A DNA stretch of 64,000 nt from Pseudomonas anguilliseptica. Its GTDB lineage: Bacteria > Pseudomonadota > Gammaproteobacteria > Pseudomonadales > Pseudomonadaceae. The notes beneath the pieces are model-generated. The model did not search any database. It was given only the letters and a program-made list of their open reading frames with translations, and was not told where the DNA came from. The stretch is taken from NCBI RefSeq assembly GCF_021375795.1, contig NZ_JAEIOI010000003.1, forward strand, positions 434,001 through 498,000, given 5' to 3'. Each line of letters begins with the position of its first letter. The first letter of the stretch is position 1. Positions 46,953 to 55,879 of the stretch are shown here, piece by piece. The translations under genes and the position numbers were made by a program.

Positions 46953-47978
46953 ATGGCCAAACACACACTTGATTCACAACACACCTCGGTCAGCGCCAGC
47001 ATCACCCTCGCCGTGTTGCATGCTGCGAGCCGCCTGGGTATTGATCGCACTCAACTGATGAGCACCTGCGGGCTGAGCGACAGCCAGCTCAGTGACCCCG
47101 ACGCGCGCGTACCCTTCGCCACGCAGGAGCGACTGTGGCAACACCTCAGTCGCATCGAACATAGCGAGCCAGGCCTGGCCCTGGGCTGCAACCTTGCTCC
47201 CGGCCCGTTCAGCGTGCTCGGTTACCTGTTGCAGAGTAGCCCGACCCTGGGCGACGCGCTGGCCGCCGGGCTGCGTTATCAACGTCTTGTCGGCGAGGGC
47301 GGCGAGGTGCAACTGCGTGAGCAGGGCGACGAGTTGCAGCTGCTGTATCGCCCGCTGCATCCCGAGCTGCCGGCCACCCGCACCCGCGTCCTGGCGCTGA
47401 TGGCCTGCTGGGTGCAGATGCTCCATCCACTGCTGGACAACTGGCGGCTGCTGCGTGCGCAGTTCGTCCATGAGCAGCCGGCGCTACTCGACAGCTACAT
47501 CCACACCTTCGCCTGCCCCCTGCAGTTTGCCGCCAGCGATTACGGCATCGTACTGCCCAGCTCGCTGGCCAGTGCGCCACTGATCCAGGCCAACCCACCG
47601 TTGCAGAATCTGCTGCGCCAGCATGCCGAAGCCCTGCTCGCACGCCTGCCCAGCGAAGGCCTGAGTGCGCGGGTGGTGGCCCTGCTGGGCGAGCAATTGG
47701 CGCGCGGAGAGCCGGATCGCGGCGAACTGGCGCGGCGCCTGCACCTCAGTGAACGCACACTGCAGCGGCGCCTGGCCGATGAGGGCTGCAACTACCAGCA
47801 ACTGCTCAGTGACACTCGCCAGCAGCTAGCCGAACAGCACCTGAAAAACGGTGACCTTCCCGCCGCTGAAATTGCCCTGCTGCTCGGTTACTCGGAACCC
47901 AGCGTATTCTTCCGCGCGTTTCGTCAATGGACCGGATTTACGCCGGGTGAATACCGCGCACAGCAGAAGGCGCAATGA
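46953..47978 (+). CDS. AraC-family transcriptional regulator
   Basis: 341 residues. The N-terminal ligand domain is of the Arabinose_bd type seen in OruR/ArgR-like pseudomonad regulators (about 20-200). The C-terminal AraC double helix-turn-helix is clear (RGELARRLHLSERTLQRRLADEGCNYQQLL and PAAEIALLLGYSEPSVFFRAFRQWTGFTPGEYR). The ATG at 46953 is chosen because upstream codons overlap the TAXI gene. Divergence from that gene suggests it as a target, an inference only. Confidence 0.88.
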   Translation: MAKHTLDSQHTSVSASITLAVLHAASRLGIDRTQLMSTCGLSDSQLSDPDARVPFATQERLWQHLSRIEHSEPGLALGCNLAPGPFSVLGYLLQSSPTLGDALAAGLRYQRLVGEGGEVQLREQGDELQLLYRPLHPELPATRTRVLALMACWVQMLHPLLDNWRLLRAQFVHEQPALLDSYIHTFACPLQFAASDYGIVLPSSLASAPLIQANPPLQNLLRQHAEALLARLPSEGLSARVVALLGEQLARGEPDRGELARRLHLSERTLQRRLADEGCNYQQLLSDTRQQLAEQHLKNGDLPAAEIALLLGYSEPSVFFRAFRQWTGFTPGEYRAQQKAQ

Positions 47979-47982
47979 CAGC

Positions 47983-48933
47983 CTAAATCCCCTGCGCCCG
48001 TAAAAACGCCAGAAACGCCTCGCGCGAGCTATAGCGCGGGCTAAAGCCGAAGTCCTGCTTGAGCCGGCGGTTGCTCAGTACTGGGCGATAGCGCAGAAAA
48101 TCCACCTGCTCCGGGCCGTAGGGGCTGAGACCCAGGGGTTTGAGTACGCGCAACGCAGTGCGAATCAGCCAGGCCGGCAAGGGGCGGTAAGGTTTGCCCA
48201 GCAGTTCGGCGATTTCCTTGAGTGACAGCGCGCCATCGCCGGCCAGGTTGAAGATGCCGGCGCTTTGCTGGCGCAGGCCACGGCAGATGATGTCGACCAC
48301 ATCCTGATCCCAGATAAACACAAAGCGGCTGTCGTTGCCGCGAATACCCAGCACTGCGGGCTTTTTGAACAGCTCGGTGATCTGGTTGTTCACCTGTTTG
48401 CCAAGGATGGTGCCGGGGCGCAGCACCAGTTGCTTGAGGTGCGGGTGCTGCGCGCGAGCTTCGGCCAGCAGCAGCTCCACTTCACGCTTGTGTTTGGCGT
48501 AGGCGAACTGCGCGTGGCCGCGTAGCGGCTGGTCTTCATCAAGCCACTCGGCATTGCGCGGGTCATAGCCATAGGCAGCGCCGGAGCTGGTAACGATCAA
48601 CTGTTCGACGCCATGGGCCGCAGCCGCCTGGATCAGCGATTGGGTGCCGCCAACATCAATGGCATGCAGCTGTTCCTCGCTCATACCCGGCGGCGGGGTG
48701 ACCACCGAGGCCAGGTGAACAATCGCCTGTGGCCGCCAGGTGGCCACGCAGTCGTCAACAGCCGCGGGCTGGCTGATATCGAGCAGCACCGGTTCGATAT
48801 TCAGCTTCATCCCCGCGCGGTTCTGCGGGCGAATATCGGCGGCAATCAACTGCCACTGCGGGTGTTGAATGGCCAGTTGGTTAAGCAGCTGCTGGCCGAT
48901 ATAACCGGCTGCACCTGTGATCAAGACGCGCAT
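47983..48933 (-). CDS. NAD-dependent epimerase/dehydratase
   Basis: 316 residues, extended short-chain dehydrogenase fold. The nucleotide-binding motif is TGAAGYIG at the N-terminus, the catalytic site shows SSGAAYGY and YAKHK (Y-x3-K). The substrate, probably a nucleotide sugar or a related compound, cannot be deduced. The ATG at 48933 has GGAG six bases upstream; ATGs further up lack it. A 10-bp hairpin (48946-48980) stands immediately before this Shine-Dalgarno. It converges with the AraC gene, four bases apart. Confidence 0.88.
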   Translation of the reverse strand: MRVLITGAAGYIGQQLLNQLAIQHPQWQLIAADIRPQNRAGMKLNIEPVLLDISQPAAVDDCVATWRPQAIVHLASVVTPPPGMSEEQLHAIDVGGTQSLIQAAAAHGVEQLIVTSSGAAYGYDPRNAEWLDEDQPLRGHAQFAYAKHKREVELLLAEARAQHPHLKQLVLRPGTILGKQVNNQITELFKKPAVLGIRGNDSRFVFIWDQDVVDIICRGLRQQSAGIFNLAGDGALSLKEIAELLGKPYRPLPAWLIRTALRVLKPLGLSPYGPEQVDFLRYRPVLSNRRLKQDFGFSPRYSSREAFLAFLRAQGI

Positions 48934-48945
48934 GTAGCTCTCCAT

Positions 48946-48980
48946 AACGCAGCGCGGCCCCATGGCACGGGCGCTGCGTT
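48946..48980 (-). promoter_or_regulatory. hairpin in the leader of the epimerase gene
   Basis: Arms AACGCAGCGC / GCGCTGCGTT with a 15-nt loop end just 3 to 5 bases before the GGAGAG Shine-Dalgarno of the minus-strand epimerase gene. If transcribed it could hinder or modulate ribosome access. On the plus strand it is followed by TTTTC, but no plus-strand gene precedes it. Confidence 0.45.
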
Positions 48981-49138
48981 TTCAGCGAATGTGTTTACCC
49001 ATTGCAGGCTATCCGGCGGACGATGGCGCGGCAGTGGCAAGGCTGGCCAAACAGCGTGGCCAAAGGCGACAGATGCGTGTGCCCTGGCCGGCTGGGCGAG
49101 TTATGCTCTGCGCCCCGCCATTTCCCAGGTATGCCGCC

Positions 49139-49486
49139 ATGAGCCAAGCCGAACAGAACCTGCGTATCGACTACATCGAGTTCGCCGCCGTCGACCTGGC
49201 GCTGCTCAAGCAGTTCTATCAACAGGTTTTCGGCTGGCGCTTTACCGACTACGGCCCGCACTACAGCAGCTTTACCGATGGGCGCATGACGGGCGGCTTT
49301 ACCACCGACAGCGCGGCAGGGGCTGGGCCGCTGGTGGTGATCTATGCCGCGGACCTGGAGGCCGTGTGTGCCCAGGTGGCCGCCGCCGGTGGGCAGATCA
49401 CCCAAGCGATTTTCAGCTTCCCCGGCGGGCGGCGTTTCGAGTTTCGCGACCCGAGTGGCAATCGCCTGGCCGTGTGGTCGGAGTAA
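49139..49486 (+). CDS. VOC family (glyoxalase-like) protein
   Basis: 115 residues. The start MSQAEQNLRIDYIEFAAVDLALLKQFYQQVFGW and the end GRRFEFRDPSGNRLAVWSE are typical of the glyoxalase/bleomycin-resistance fold, with metal-ligand-type residues at the strand ends (the final Glu region). The activity is unknown. AGGT lies before the ATG at 49139; the frame extends to 48962 without domain signal. It is followed 11 bp later by the DUF5924 gene, probably in the same transcript. Confidence 0.87.
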   Translation: MSQAEQNLRIDYIEFAAVDLALLKQFYQQVFGWRFTDYGPHYSSFTDGRMTGGFTTDSAAGAGPLVVIYAADLEAVCAQVAAAGGQITQAIFSFPGGRRFEFRDPSGNRLAVWSE

Positions 49487-49497
49487 GCGAGCGTCCC

Positions 49498-50511
49498 ATG
49501 CAAGCGGTGAAACAACAGCTGTTCAAACTGATCGCCCTGATTCAACGCAATCCGGGAATGGTGGCGATCTTCGGTTTTGCCTCGGGCCTGGCGAGCTTTC
49601 TGCTGGTCGAGCGTCAGGCCGAGCTGGCGCGGGTGTTGGCGCTGGTGATGCTGGTCAGCTGGTTGTGGCTGATTCTGGAAAACATCCTGCGCGAACGCAT
49701 CGCCCAGTGGTTCGGCTTCGAGCTGCCACCGCCGCTGCTGCGCTATGCCACGCAAATGATCCACCAGGAGAGCCTGTTCTTTGTTCTGCCGTTCTTCTTT
49801 ATCACCACCACCTGGAACAGTGGCCAACTGCTGTTTAGCGGTCTGCTGGCTTGCGCGGCGCTGATTTCGATCATTGATCCGCTGTACTACAAGTGGCTGG
49901 CACCCAAGCGCTGGCTGTTTCTCGCCTATCACACCCTGGCGCTGTTCGCGGTGCTGCTCACGGCGCTGCCGATCATCTTCAAGCTGACCACGCCGCAGAG
50001 CTACCAGCTGGCCCTGGCGGCAGCGGTATTGCTGTCGTTTCCCTCGCTGTTCGCGATCATCACCGTGCAGCGTTGGTGGCGCGGCCTGTTGCTGGTCGGT
50101 ATGACTTTAGCGATAGGTGCCGGCGGCTGGCTGGCGCGCACCTGGGTGCCACCGGCGACGTTGTGGTTGACTGAGGTGGCGGTGACCAGTGAATTCGATA
50201 ACCAGAAGCGCGCGCCGGGCGAGAGCATCAAGGAATTGAGCGTGGCGCAACTGCGCAGCCAGGGCCTGTTCGCCTACACCGCGATCAATGCGCCGCGCGG
50301 GCTGAACGAGCGGATTTATCACGTCTGGCGCCGCGATGGCGGCGAAGTCGAACGCATCGCCCTGGATATCCACGGCGGGCGCAAGGAAGGCTATCGCGCC
50401 TGGACCCACAAGAAGAACTTCCCCGCCGACGCCGTCGGCCGCTGGCAGGTGCAAGTGCTGACCGAAGCCGGGCAGATGATCGGCGTGCTGCGCTTTAAGG
50501 TGGTGGAGTAA
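49498..50511 (+). CDS. DUF5924/DUF2914 membrane protein
   Basis: 337 residues. The first 215 or so hold about seven hydrophobic segments (DUF5924-type), and the last 105 (ATLWLTEVAVTSEFDNQKRAPGE onward to GVLRFKVVE) form a DUF2914 beta-domain with the conserved IYHVWRRDGGEVERI and GRWQVQVLTEAGQMIG. The soluble domain probably lies in the periplasm. No enzymatic motif is seen. The ATG at 49498 is 11 bp after the VOC gene. A large palindrome follows the stop by 3 bp. Confidence 0.82.
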   Translation: MQAVKQQLFKLIALIQRNPGMVAIFGFASGLASFLLVERQAELARVLALVMLVSWLWLILENILRERIAQWFGFELPPPLLRYATQMIHQESLFFVLPFFFITTTWNSGQLLFSGLLACAALISIIDPLYYKWLAPKRWLFLAYHTLALFAVLLTALPIIFKLTTPQSYQLALAAAVLLSFPSLFAIITVQRWWRGLLLVGMTLAIGAGGWLARTWVPPATLWLTEVAVTSEFDNQKRAPGESIKELSVAQLRSQGLFAYTAINAPRGLNERIYHVWRRDGGEVERIALDIHGGRKEGYRAWTHKKNFPADAVGRWQVQVLTEAGQMIGVLRFKVVE

Positions 50512-50514
50512 CGG

Positions 50515-50600
50515 GTAAGTTGGTGTTGAGGAGCACAGCGACGAAGCCCAACATTGCGTCCACACCCTGTTGGGCTTCGCTGCGCTCAACGCCAACCTAC
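50515..50600. repeat. long intergenic palindrome
   Basis: Outer arms GTAAGTTGGTGTTGAG and CTCAACGCCAACCTAC plus inner perfect arms CGAAGCCCAACA / TGTTGGGCTTCG (50542-50553 / 50568-50579). The GTTGGGCTTCG type is a common dispersed palindrome in pseudomonads. It separates the DUF5924 gene from the converging SpmAB gene and may act as a bidirectional transcription barrier. Confidence 0.8.
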
Positions 50601-50632
50601 GATTTATTGCGCAGCTGGTCGTTACCGAACGC

Positions 50633-51862
50633 TTAACCGAAGAACCAGTAGCAGACGAAGATGGCCGCTACCACCCCGGCCAGCTCAGCCAGTAGGGCGC
50701 AGCCCACGGCATGCCGCACGCGCTGGATGCCCACCGCGCCGAAGTACACCGCCAGCACATAGAAGGTGGTTTCCGTGCTGCCCTGGATGGTCGCCGCAAT
50801 CAGCGCCGGGAAGCTGTCGACGCCGTGGGTCTGCATGGTTTCGATCAGCATGGCGCGCGCCGCGCTGCCGGAGAACGGCTTGACCAGCGCGGTGGGCAGC
50901 GCCTCGACAAAACGCGTATCCCAGCCCAGCGCTTCAATCAGCCAGCGAATGCCATCCAGACCGAATTCCAGCGCACCCGACGCTCGCAATACGCCAATTG
51001 CGCAAAGCATCGCTACCAGGTAGGGCAGCAGGCTTTTGGCCACGTCGAAGCCTTCTTTCGCGCCTTCGACAAACTCCTCGTACACCGCCACCTTCTTCAG
51101 CGCGCCGAGCAGCAGAAACAGTAGGACGATGCCGAACAGGGTTAGGTTGCCGGCCAGCGACGACAGCGCCGCCAGCGCCGTGGCCGACATCGTCGCCAGC
51201 ACGGCCATAAAGCTGCCGAGCAGCAGCGCACCGGGAATCAGGTAGGCCAGCACCACCGGGTCCCACAGGCGCAGGCGCTGCATCAGCGCCACCGACAGCA
51301 AGCCGACCAGGGTCGAGGCGCTGGTGGCCAGCAGAATCGGCAGAAACACCAGAGTCGGGTCCGGCGCACCCTGCTGGGCGCGGTACATAAAGATGGTCAC
51401 CGGCAGCAGGGTCAGTGACGAGGCGTTAAGCACCAGAAACAGAATCTGCGCATTAGTCGCCGTGGTGCTGCTGGGGTTGAGGGTTTGCAGCGCGCGCATG
51501 GCTTTCAGGCCAATCGGCGTGGCGGCGTTATCCAGGCCCAGGCCATTGGCGGCGAAGTTCATGGTGATCAGGCCGAGGGCGGGGTGGCCGCGCGGCACTT
51601 CCGGCATCAGCCGCGCAAACAGCGGGCCGAGCATGCGCGCCAGGGCATCGACCAGGCCGGCTTTCTCGGCAATGCGCAGCAGCCCGAGCCAGAGGGTCAG
51701 GGTGCCGAACAGCAGCACCATCACCTCGACCGACAACTTGGCCATGGCAAACAGGCTTTCGACCATGGCAGCGAACACCGCCGGGTCGTCACCGAGCAAC
51801 CAGCGCGACAGGCCGGCAATGGCCGCCACCACGAAAAAACCCAGCCACAGCCAATTGAGCAT
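50633..51862 (-). CDS. SpmA-SpmB fused nucleoside-recognition (Gate) membrane protein
   Basis: 409 residues with about ten membrane segments in two halves; each half carries the Gate/nucleoside-recognition domain. The first holds GLITMNFAANGLGLDNAATPIGLKAM, the second KPFSGSAARAMLIETMQTHGVDSF. In Bacillus these halves are the separate SpmA and SpmB proteins. The fused form is widespread in non-sporulating bacteria, where its substrate is unknown. It converges with the DUF5924 gene. Confidence 0.9.
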   Translation of the reverse strand: MLNWLWLGFFVVAAIAGLSRWLLGDDPAVFAAMVESLFAMAKLSVEVMVLLFGTLTLWLGLLRIAEKAGLVDALARMLGPLFARLMPEVPRGHPALGLITMNFAANGLGLDNAATPIGLKAMRALQTLNPSSTTATNAQILFLVLNASSLTLLPVTIFMYRAQQGAPDPTLVFLPILLATSASTLVGLLSVALMQRLRLWDPVVLAYLIPGALLLGSFMAVLATMSATALAALSSLAGNLTLFGIVLLFLLLGALKKVAVYEEFVEGAKEGFDVAKSLLPYLVAMLCAIGVLRASGALEFGLDGIRWLIEALGWDTRFVEALPTALVKPFSGSAARAMLIETMQTHGVDSFPALIAATIQGSTETTFYVLAVYFGAVGIQRVRHAVGCALLAELAGVVAAIFVCYWFFG

Positions 51863-51980
51863 GCCGTCTCTCCCCCAGATCCATGGGCGGGATGATAGCG
51901 CGGCTTATACCAAGACGGTGGAGAGAGTCTGTTCGCGGCCCTCACGCAAAGCATGGGGCCATCACGATATGTTGAGGCTA

Positions 51981-52064
51981 TGTAGGAGGGGCCGGGCGGC
52001 GATCCGCTTTAGCCGCGATTTGTCTTAAAGACGCTGAAAACATCGCGGCTCAAGCCCCTGCCAC
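51981..52064. repeat. REP-like inverted pair
   Basis: TGTAGGAGGGGCCGGGCGGC faces GGCTCAAGCCCCTGCCACA, with internal AGCCGCGAT / ATCGCGGCT. It is a degenerate Pseudomonas REP doublet between the SpmAB gene (start 51862) and the Ivy gene (stop 52087), which are read in the same direction. Confidence 0.75.
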
Positions 52065-52086
52065 AACAGAGCATTCGTGCGCGGCA

Positions 52087-52545
52087 CTAGTACCAGTTCG
52101 GGTCACTTCTCAGCTGCTCCTGCAGCAGTTGCTGAGTCGCTTCGTCCGGCTCGCCGAGCCAGCGCAGGGTGGCGTGCTGGCTGGGTGCTCTGTCCGTCGG
52201 TAGGCCATCGGGCAGTTGCACATAGAGGGCGTAGGCGTCGTCCTTGTCCCAGCTGAAGGCCACGTAGAGGCGCTGATTGAAGCAGTTGTGCGCTTCGCAC
52301 AGCTGACCGACCAGGTACTTGTCACCGTCGTCATCCACCCCCTGCATGGGGCTGGCAATGCCGTTGAGGTTGATCACCCACTCCGGCAAACGGCTTTCCT
52401 CTTCTACCAGTTCCTGCCAGCTTTGTTGGTAGGCCGGGTCGCTGGTGAGCAGTTCGTTGAGGCGGAATTGGCCGTCAGTGTTCGCGGCCAAGGCCGCCGC
52501 ACTGCCGCCCAGCAACAGGGCGGCAAGCAGCGTCTTGATGGTCAT
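52087..52545 (-). CDS. Ivy family inhibitor of C-type lysozyme
   Basis: 152 residues. Signal peptide cut near ALA-AN (about 21). The mature protein has the Ivy pattern EWVINLNGIASPMQ, KYLVGQLCEAHNCFNQRLYVAFSWD and a LRWLGEPDEATQQLL end. The two cysteines of CEAHNC bracket the protruding inhibitory loop, whose E. coli counterpart reads CKPHDC; the histidine is kept. It would shield peptidoglycan from host lysozyme in the periplasm. GAGGAG precedes the ATG at 52545. Element C lies 18 bp upstream of its start. Confidence 0.88.
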   Translation of the reverse strand: MTIKTLLAALLLGGSAAALAANTDGQFRLNELLTSDPAYQQSWQELVEEESRLPEWVINLNGIASPMQGVDDDGDKYLVGQLCEAHNCFNQRLYVAFSWDKDDAYALYVQLPDGLPTDRAPSQHATLRWLGEPDEATQQLLQEQLRSDPNWY

Positions 52546-52563
52546 GGTTGCTCCTCTAGAAGG

Positions 52564-52694
52564 TCGTTGAAAAAACGTAGGCGAGGCAGGCAAGACATGG
52601 CGGAAGCGACCTAGAAAGCGGAGTTTACGGCTGTAAATGAGCATTTCTAGGGCGCTTTAACGCGGTATTGCCAACGCAGGTAGTTTTTCAACGA
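52564..52694. repeat. 131-bp inverted-repeat element C
   Basis: Ends TCGTTGAAAAA and TTTTTCAACGA are perfect inverted repeats. Inside, CCTAGAAA / TTTCTAGG forms an outer stem and TTTAC / GTAAA an inner stem, separated by GCGGAG on one side and ATGAGCA on the other. The same layout occurs in elements A and B with other stem bases. It occupies nearly the whole gap between the DUF1328 gene and ivy, both on the minus strand. Confidence 0.8.
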
Positions 52695-52698
52695 GCGG

Positions 52699-52863
52699 CT
52701 ATCCACGTGGGCGACGGCCCATGACGAACGAGACGATAAACATCACCAGGAACACCACGAACAGAATTTTCGCGATACCCGTGGCGGTGCCGGCGATACC
52801 ACCGAAGCCCAGGACTGCAGCGATGATGGCGATAATCAGAAAGGTAATGGCCCAACTCAACAT
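52699..52863 (-). CDS. DUF1328 (YtjA-like) small membrane protein
   Basis: 54 residues, too short for most gene finders. It opens [20 protein letters not shown], has two membrane helices (about 4-22 and 30-48) separated by [12 protein letters not shown], and ends MGRRPRG. This is the full DUF1328/YtjA pattern. AAGGAG lies seven bases before the ATG at 52863. Members are often stress-induced and sit beside BON and ferritin-like genes as here; the molecular function is unknown. Confidence 0.92.
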   Translation of the reverse strand: MLSWAITFLIIAIIAAVLGFGGIAGTATGIAKILFVVFLVMFIVSFVMGRRPRG

Positions 52864-52938
52864 GGCGAATCTCCTTACTCAGATTGTGCGCCGTGGCGCG
52901 GTTTGACCCGCTGTGGCGCAGGCCACAGCGGAACAGAT

Positions 52939-53373
52939 TTACTGCATGGACTGTTTAAGGGCGCGCATGCGCTCATGGTTGGCCCGCACATTGGGCATTT
53001 CTGCGTTCAGCAGGACCTGCACGTCCGGTTCGGCGCACTCCAGAGCATCCTCGAAGGCATGCAGGATGCGGTCTTCGGCCTCTTCCAGCTGCGCCACATA
53101 GGTGGCTTCGGTGTCGCTGACCAGGGTCGCCTTGGTGTCGGCGTAGACCTGACGCAGCTTGCCAACGAGGGTGCCACCGCTGGCGGGCTTGGCCTGGTTG
53201 GCGGCCACTTTCACCGACAGCGCGCGAATCAGCTCGCCCTTGCTCTGCGACATGTCGCGAAACAGCGCCTGCAAGCGCACGTCCTTCACCTCGTCGTGGG
53301 CATGCTGGTAGAAGCGCTGGCCGTCACGGGTGATTTCGATCAGTTCGTTGAGTTGCTCAGTGGTGTGGGTCAT
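52939..53373 (-). CDS. DUF2383 ferritin-like helical protein
   Basis: 144 residues, all helical, with histidine- and glutamate-rich turns (QRFYQHAHDEVKDVRLQALFRDMSQSKGELIRAL; ALECAEPDVQVLLNAEMPNVRANHERMRAL). The pattern fits the DUF2383/PA2169 four-helix family of stress proteins. GAGGAG precedes the ATG at 53373; upstream frame codons to 53514 overlap the BON gene. It lies between the BON and DUF1328 genes on the same strand. Confidence 0.87.
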   Translation of the reverse strand: MTHTTEQLNELIEITRDGQRFYQHAHDEVKDVRLQALFRDMSQSKGELIRALSVKVAANQAKPASGGTLVGKLRQVYADTKATLVSDTEATYVAQLEEAEDRILHAFEDALECAEPDVQVLLNAEMPNVRANHERMRALKQSMQ

Positions 53374-53394
53374 GGTGAATCTCCTCTGCGTTGT

Positions 53395-53424
53395 AGCGGC
53401 GACCCGGATAACAGGGCCGCCGCT
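53395..53424 (-). terminator. hairpin between the BON and DUF2383 genes
   Basis: AGCGGCG / CGCCGCT with a 16-nt loop, no U-tract. Possibly an mRNA-stability or partial-termination structure within the stress gene cluster. Confidence 0.35.
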
Positions 53425-53446
53425 GCCCGGATGGATCAACAGGCCG

Positions 53447-54283
53447 TTAGCTGGCGACGCGCAGGGCATCGGCATCAACGCCGCGTACGCCACGGATGTT
53501 GCGTGCGGTCTCAATCGCCAACTGCTTCTCGGCGTTGCTCAGCACGCTGCCGCTGAGACTGACCATGCCCTTCTGGGTGTCGACCGAGATATTCAGGCCG
53601 TCGAGGTTGCGGCTGTAGATAAAGCTGGATTTCACCTTGCTGGTGATCCACGCATCGCTGATCGCCGCAGCGGTGTCATCAGCGGCGTTCTGTACCTTGG
53701 CCGCCGTGCTGTCGACCGCACTGACGCTGAGCAGGTTGTTCACCTCGCGCACGCCATCGGTGTTGGCCGCCAGACGCCCGGCCAGCTCCTTGGCCTCGGC
53801 GCTCTGCGCGCTGCCAGTCAGGCTGACCGTGCCATTGGCGGCGCTGACCTTGATATCCAGGCCTTCGGTATTGCTGTTCCACAGCAGCTTGGATTTCACC
53901 GTGGCGGCCAGGGTGGCATCGTCAAAACGCTGCGACAGGCTTGGCTCGCTGCTGGCCTTGGCTTCAAAGGCCGGGTCGAGGGTCAGCTGGTTGTCGACCT
54001 CTTTCACGCCGTCGATGCCCAGGGCGATTTGCTCGGCCAGGTCACGCTCGACATCGGTTTCCACCTTGCCGGTGAGCTTGGCGCTGCCGTTTTCCACGTC
54101 CACGTCGATGGTGAAGGGATTGAGGTGGCGATTAAGGGCGAAGGCGGTCCAGATCGAGCCTTCCTGGCGTGCCTCGCTCAGCTCACGGCTGGTATCGCTT
54201 TGCGCTGCATAGGCCGCAAAAGGGGCCAGGCCGATCAGGCCAGCGGTCGCAGTGGCCAGGGCCAGAGTTTTCAATTGATGCAT
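53447..54283 (-). CDS. periplasmic triple-BON-domain protein (OsmY-like)
   Basis: 278 residues. Signal peptide cut near AYA-AQ (about 27). Three BON domains follow (roughly 40-105, 120-190, 205-275), each with the GxV.LSG-type turn: GSAKLTGKVETDVE, GTVSLTGSAQSAEAKELA, GMVSLSGSVLSNAEKQLA. BON domains bind membranes or phospholipid and are typical of osmotic and envelope stress proteins such as OsmY. The gene is divergent from algB, sharing a 243-bp region with palindromes. Confidence 0.9.
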   Translation of the reverse strand: MHQLKTLALATATAGLIGLAPFAAYAAQSDTSRELSEARQEGSIWTAFALNRHLNPFTIDVDVENGSAKLTGKVETDVERDLAEQIALGIDGVKEVDNQLTLDPAFEAKASSEPSLSQRFDDATLAATVKSKLLWNSNTEGLDIKVSAANGTVSLTGSAQSAEAKELAGRLAANTDGVREVNNLLSVSAVDSTAAKVQNAADDTAAAISDAWITSKVKSSFIYSRNLDGLNISVDTQKGMVSLSGSVLSNAEKQLAIETARNIRGVRGVDADALRVAS

Positions 54284-54424
54284 GGCAGTTCCTCCAATGG
54301 ATAACGATCAGGCAGCCGTTTGTCGCCGCCGTTACTGCTAGATCGCAAGCGCCATGCCAGCTTTTTAAATCAGAATAAATACATATATATCAATAACTTA
54401 ACTAATAAACAGAAACGCCTTGAA

Positions 54425-54470
54425 CATGCAGCTTGCATGATCCGCGGTGAACCGCCGTGCAACTTGCACG
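54425..54470. promoter_or_regulatory. triple palindrome upstream of algB
   Basis: CATGCA-GCT-TGCATG (54425-54439) and CGTGCA-ACT-TGCACG (54456-54470) are two perfect 15-bp dyads of the same form, exactly 31 bp apart (three helical turns). Between them lies GCGGT-GA-ACCGC (54444-54455). They stand 57 bp before the algB start and 142 bp from the BON gene start. Paired operators on one helix face are likely; the regulator is unknown. Confidence 0.6.
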
Positions 54471-54526
54471 ACGCATCGTGGACTAACCCTCAGCACGGCT
54501 ACCGCGAATGGCTCAAGGAGAAGAAC

Positions 54527-55875
<1,349 letters not shown>

Positions 55876-55879
<4 letters not shown>

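Noticed and set aside
54284..54526. AlgU-type promoter (GAACTT and TCTGA) upstream of algB or the BON gene
   Set aside because: No convincing pair with 16-17 bp spacing on either strand, although such control would be expected from P. aeruginosa.
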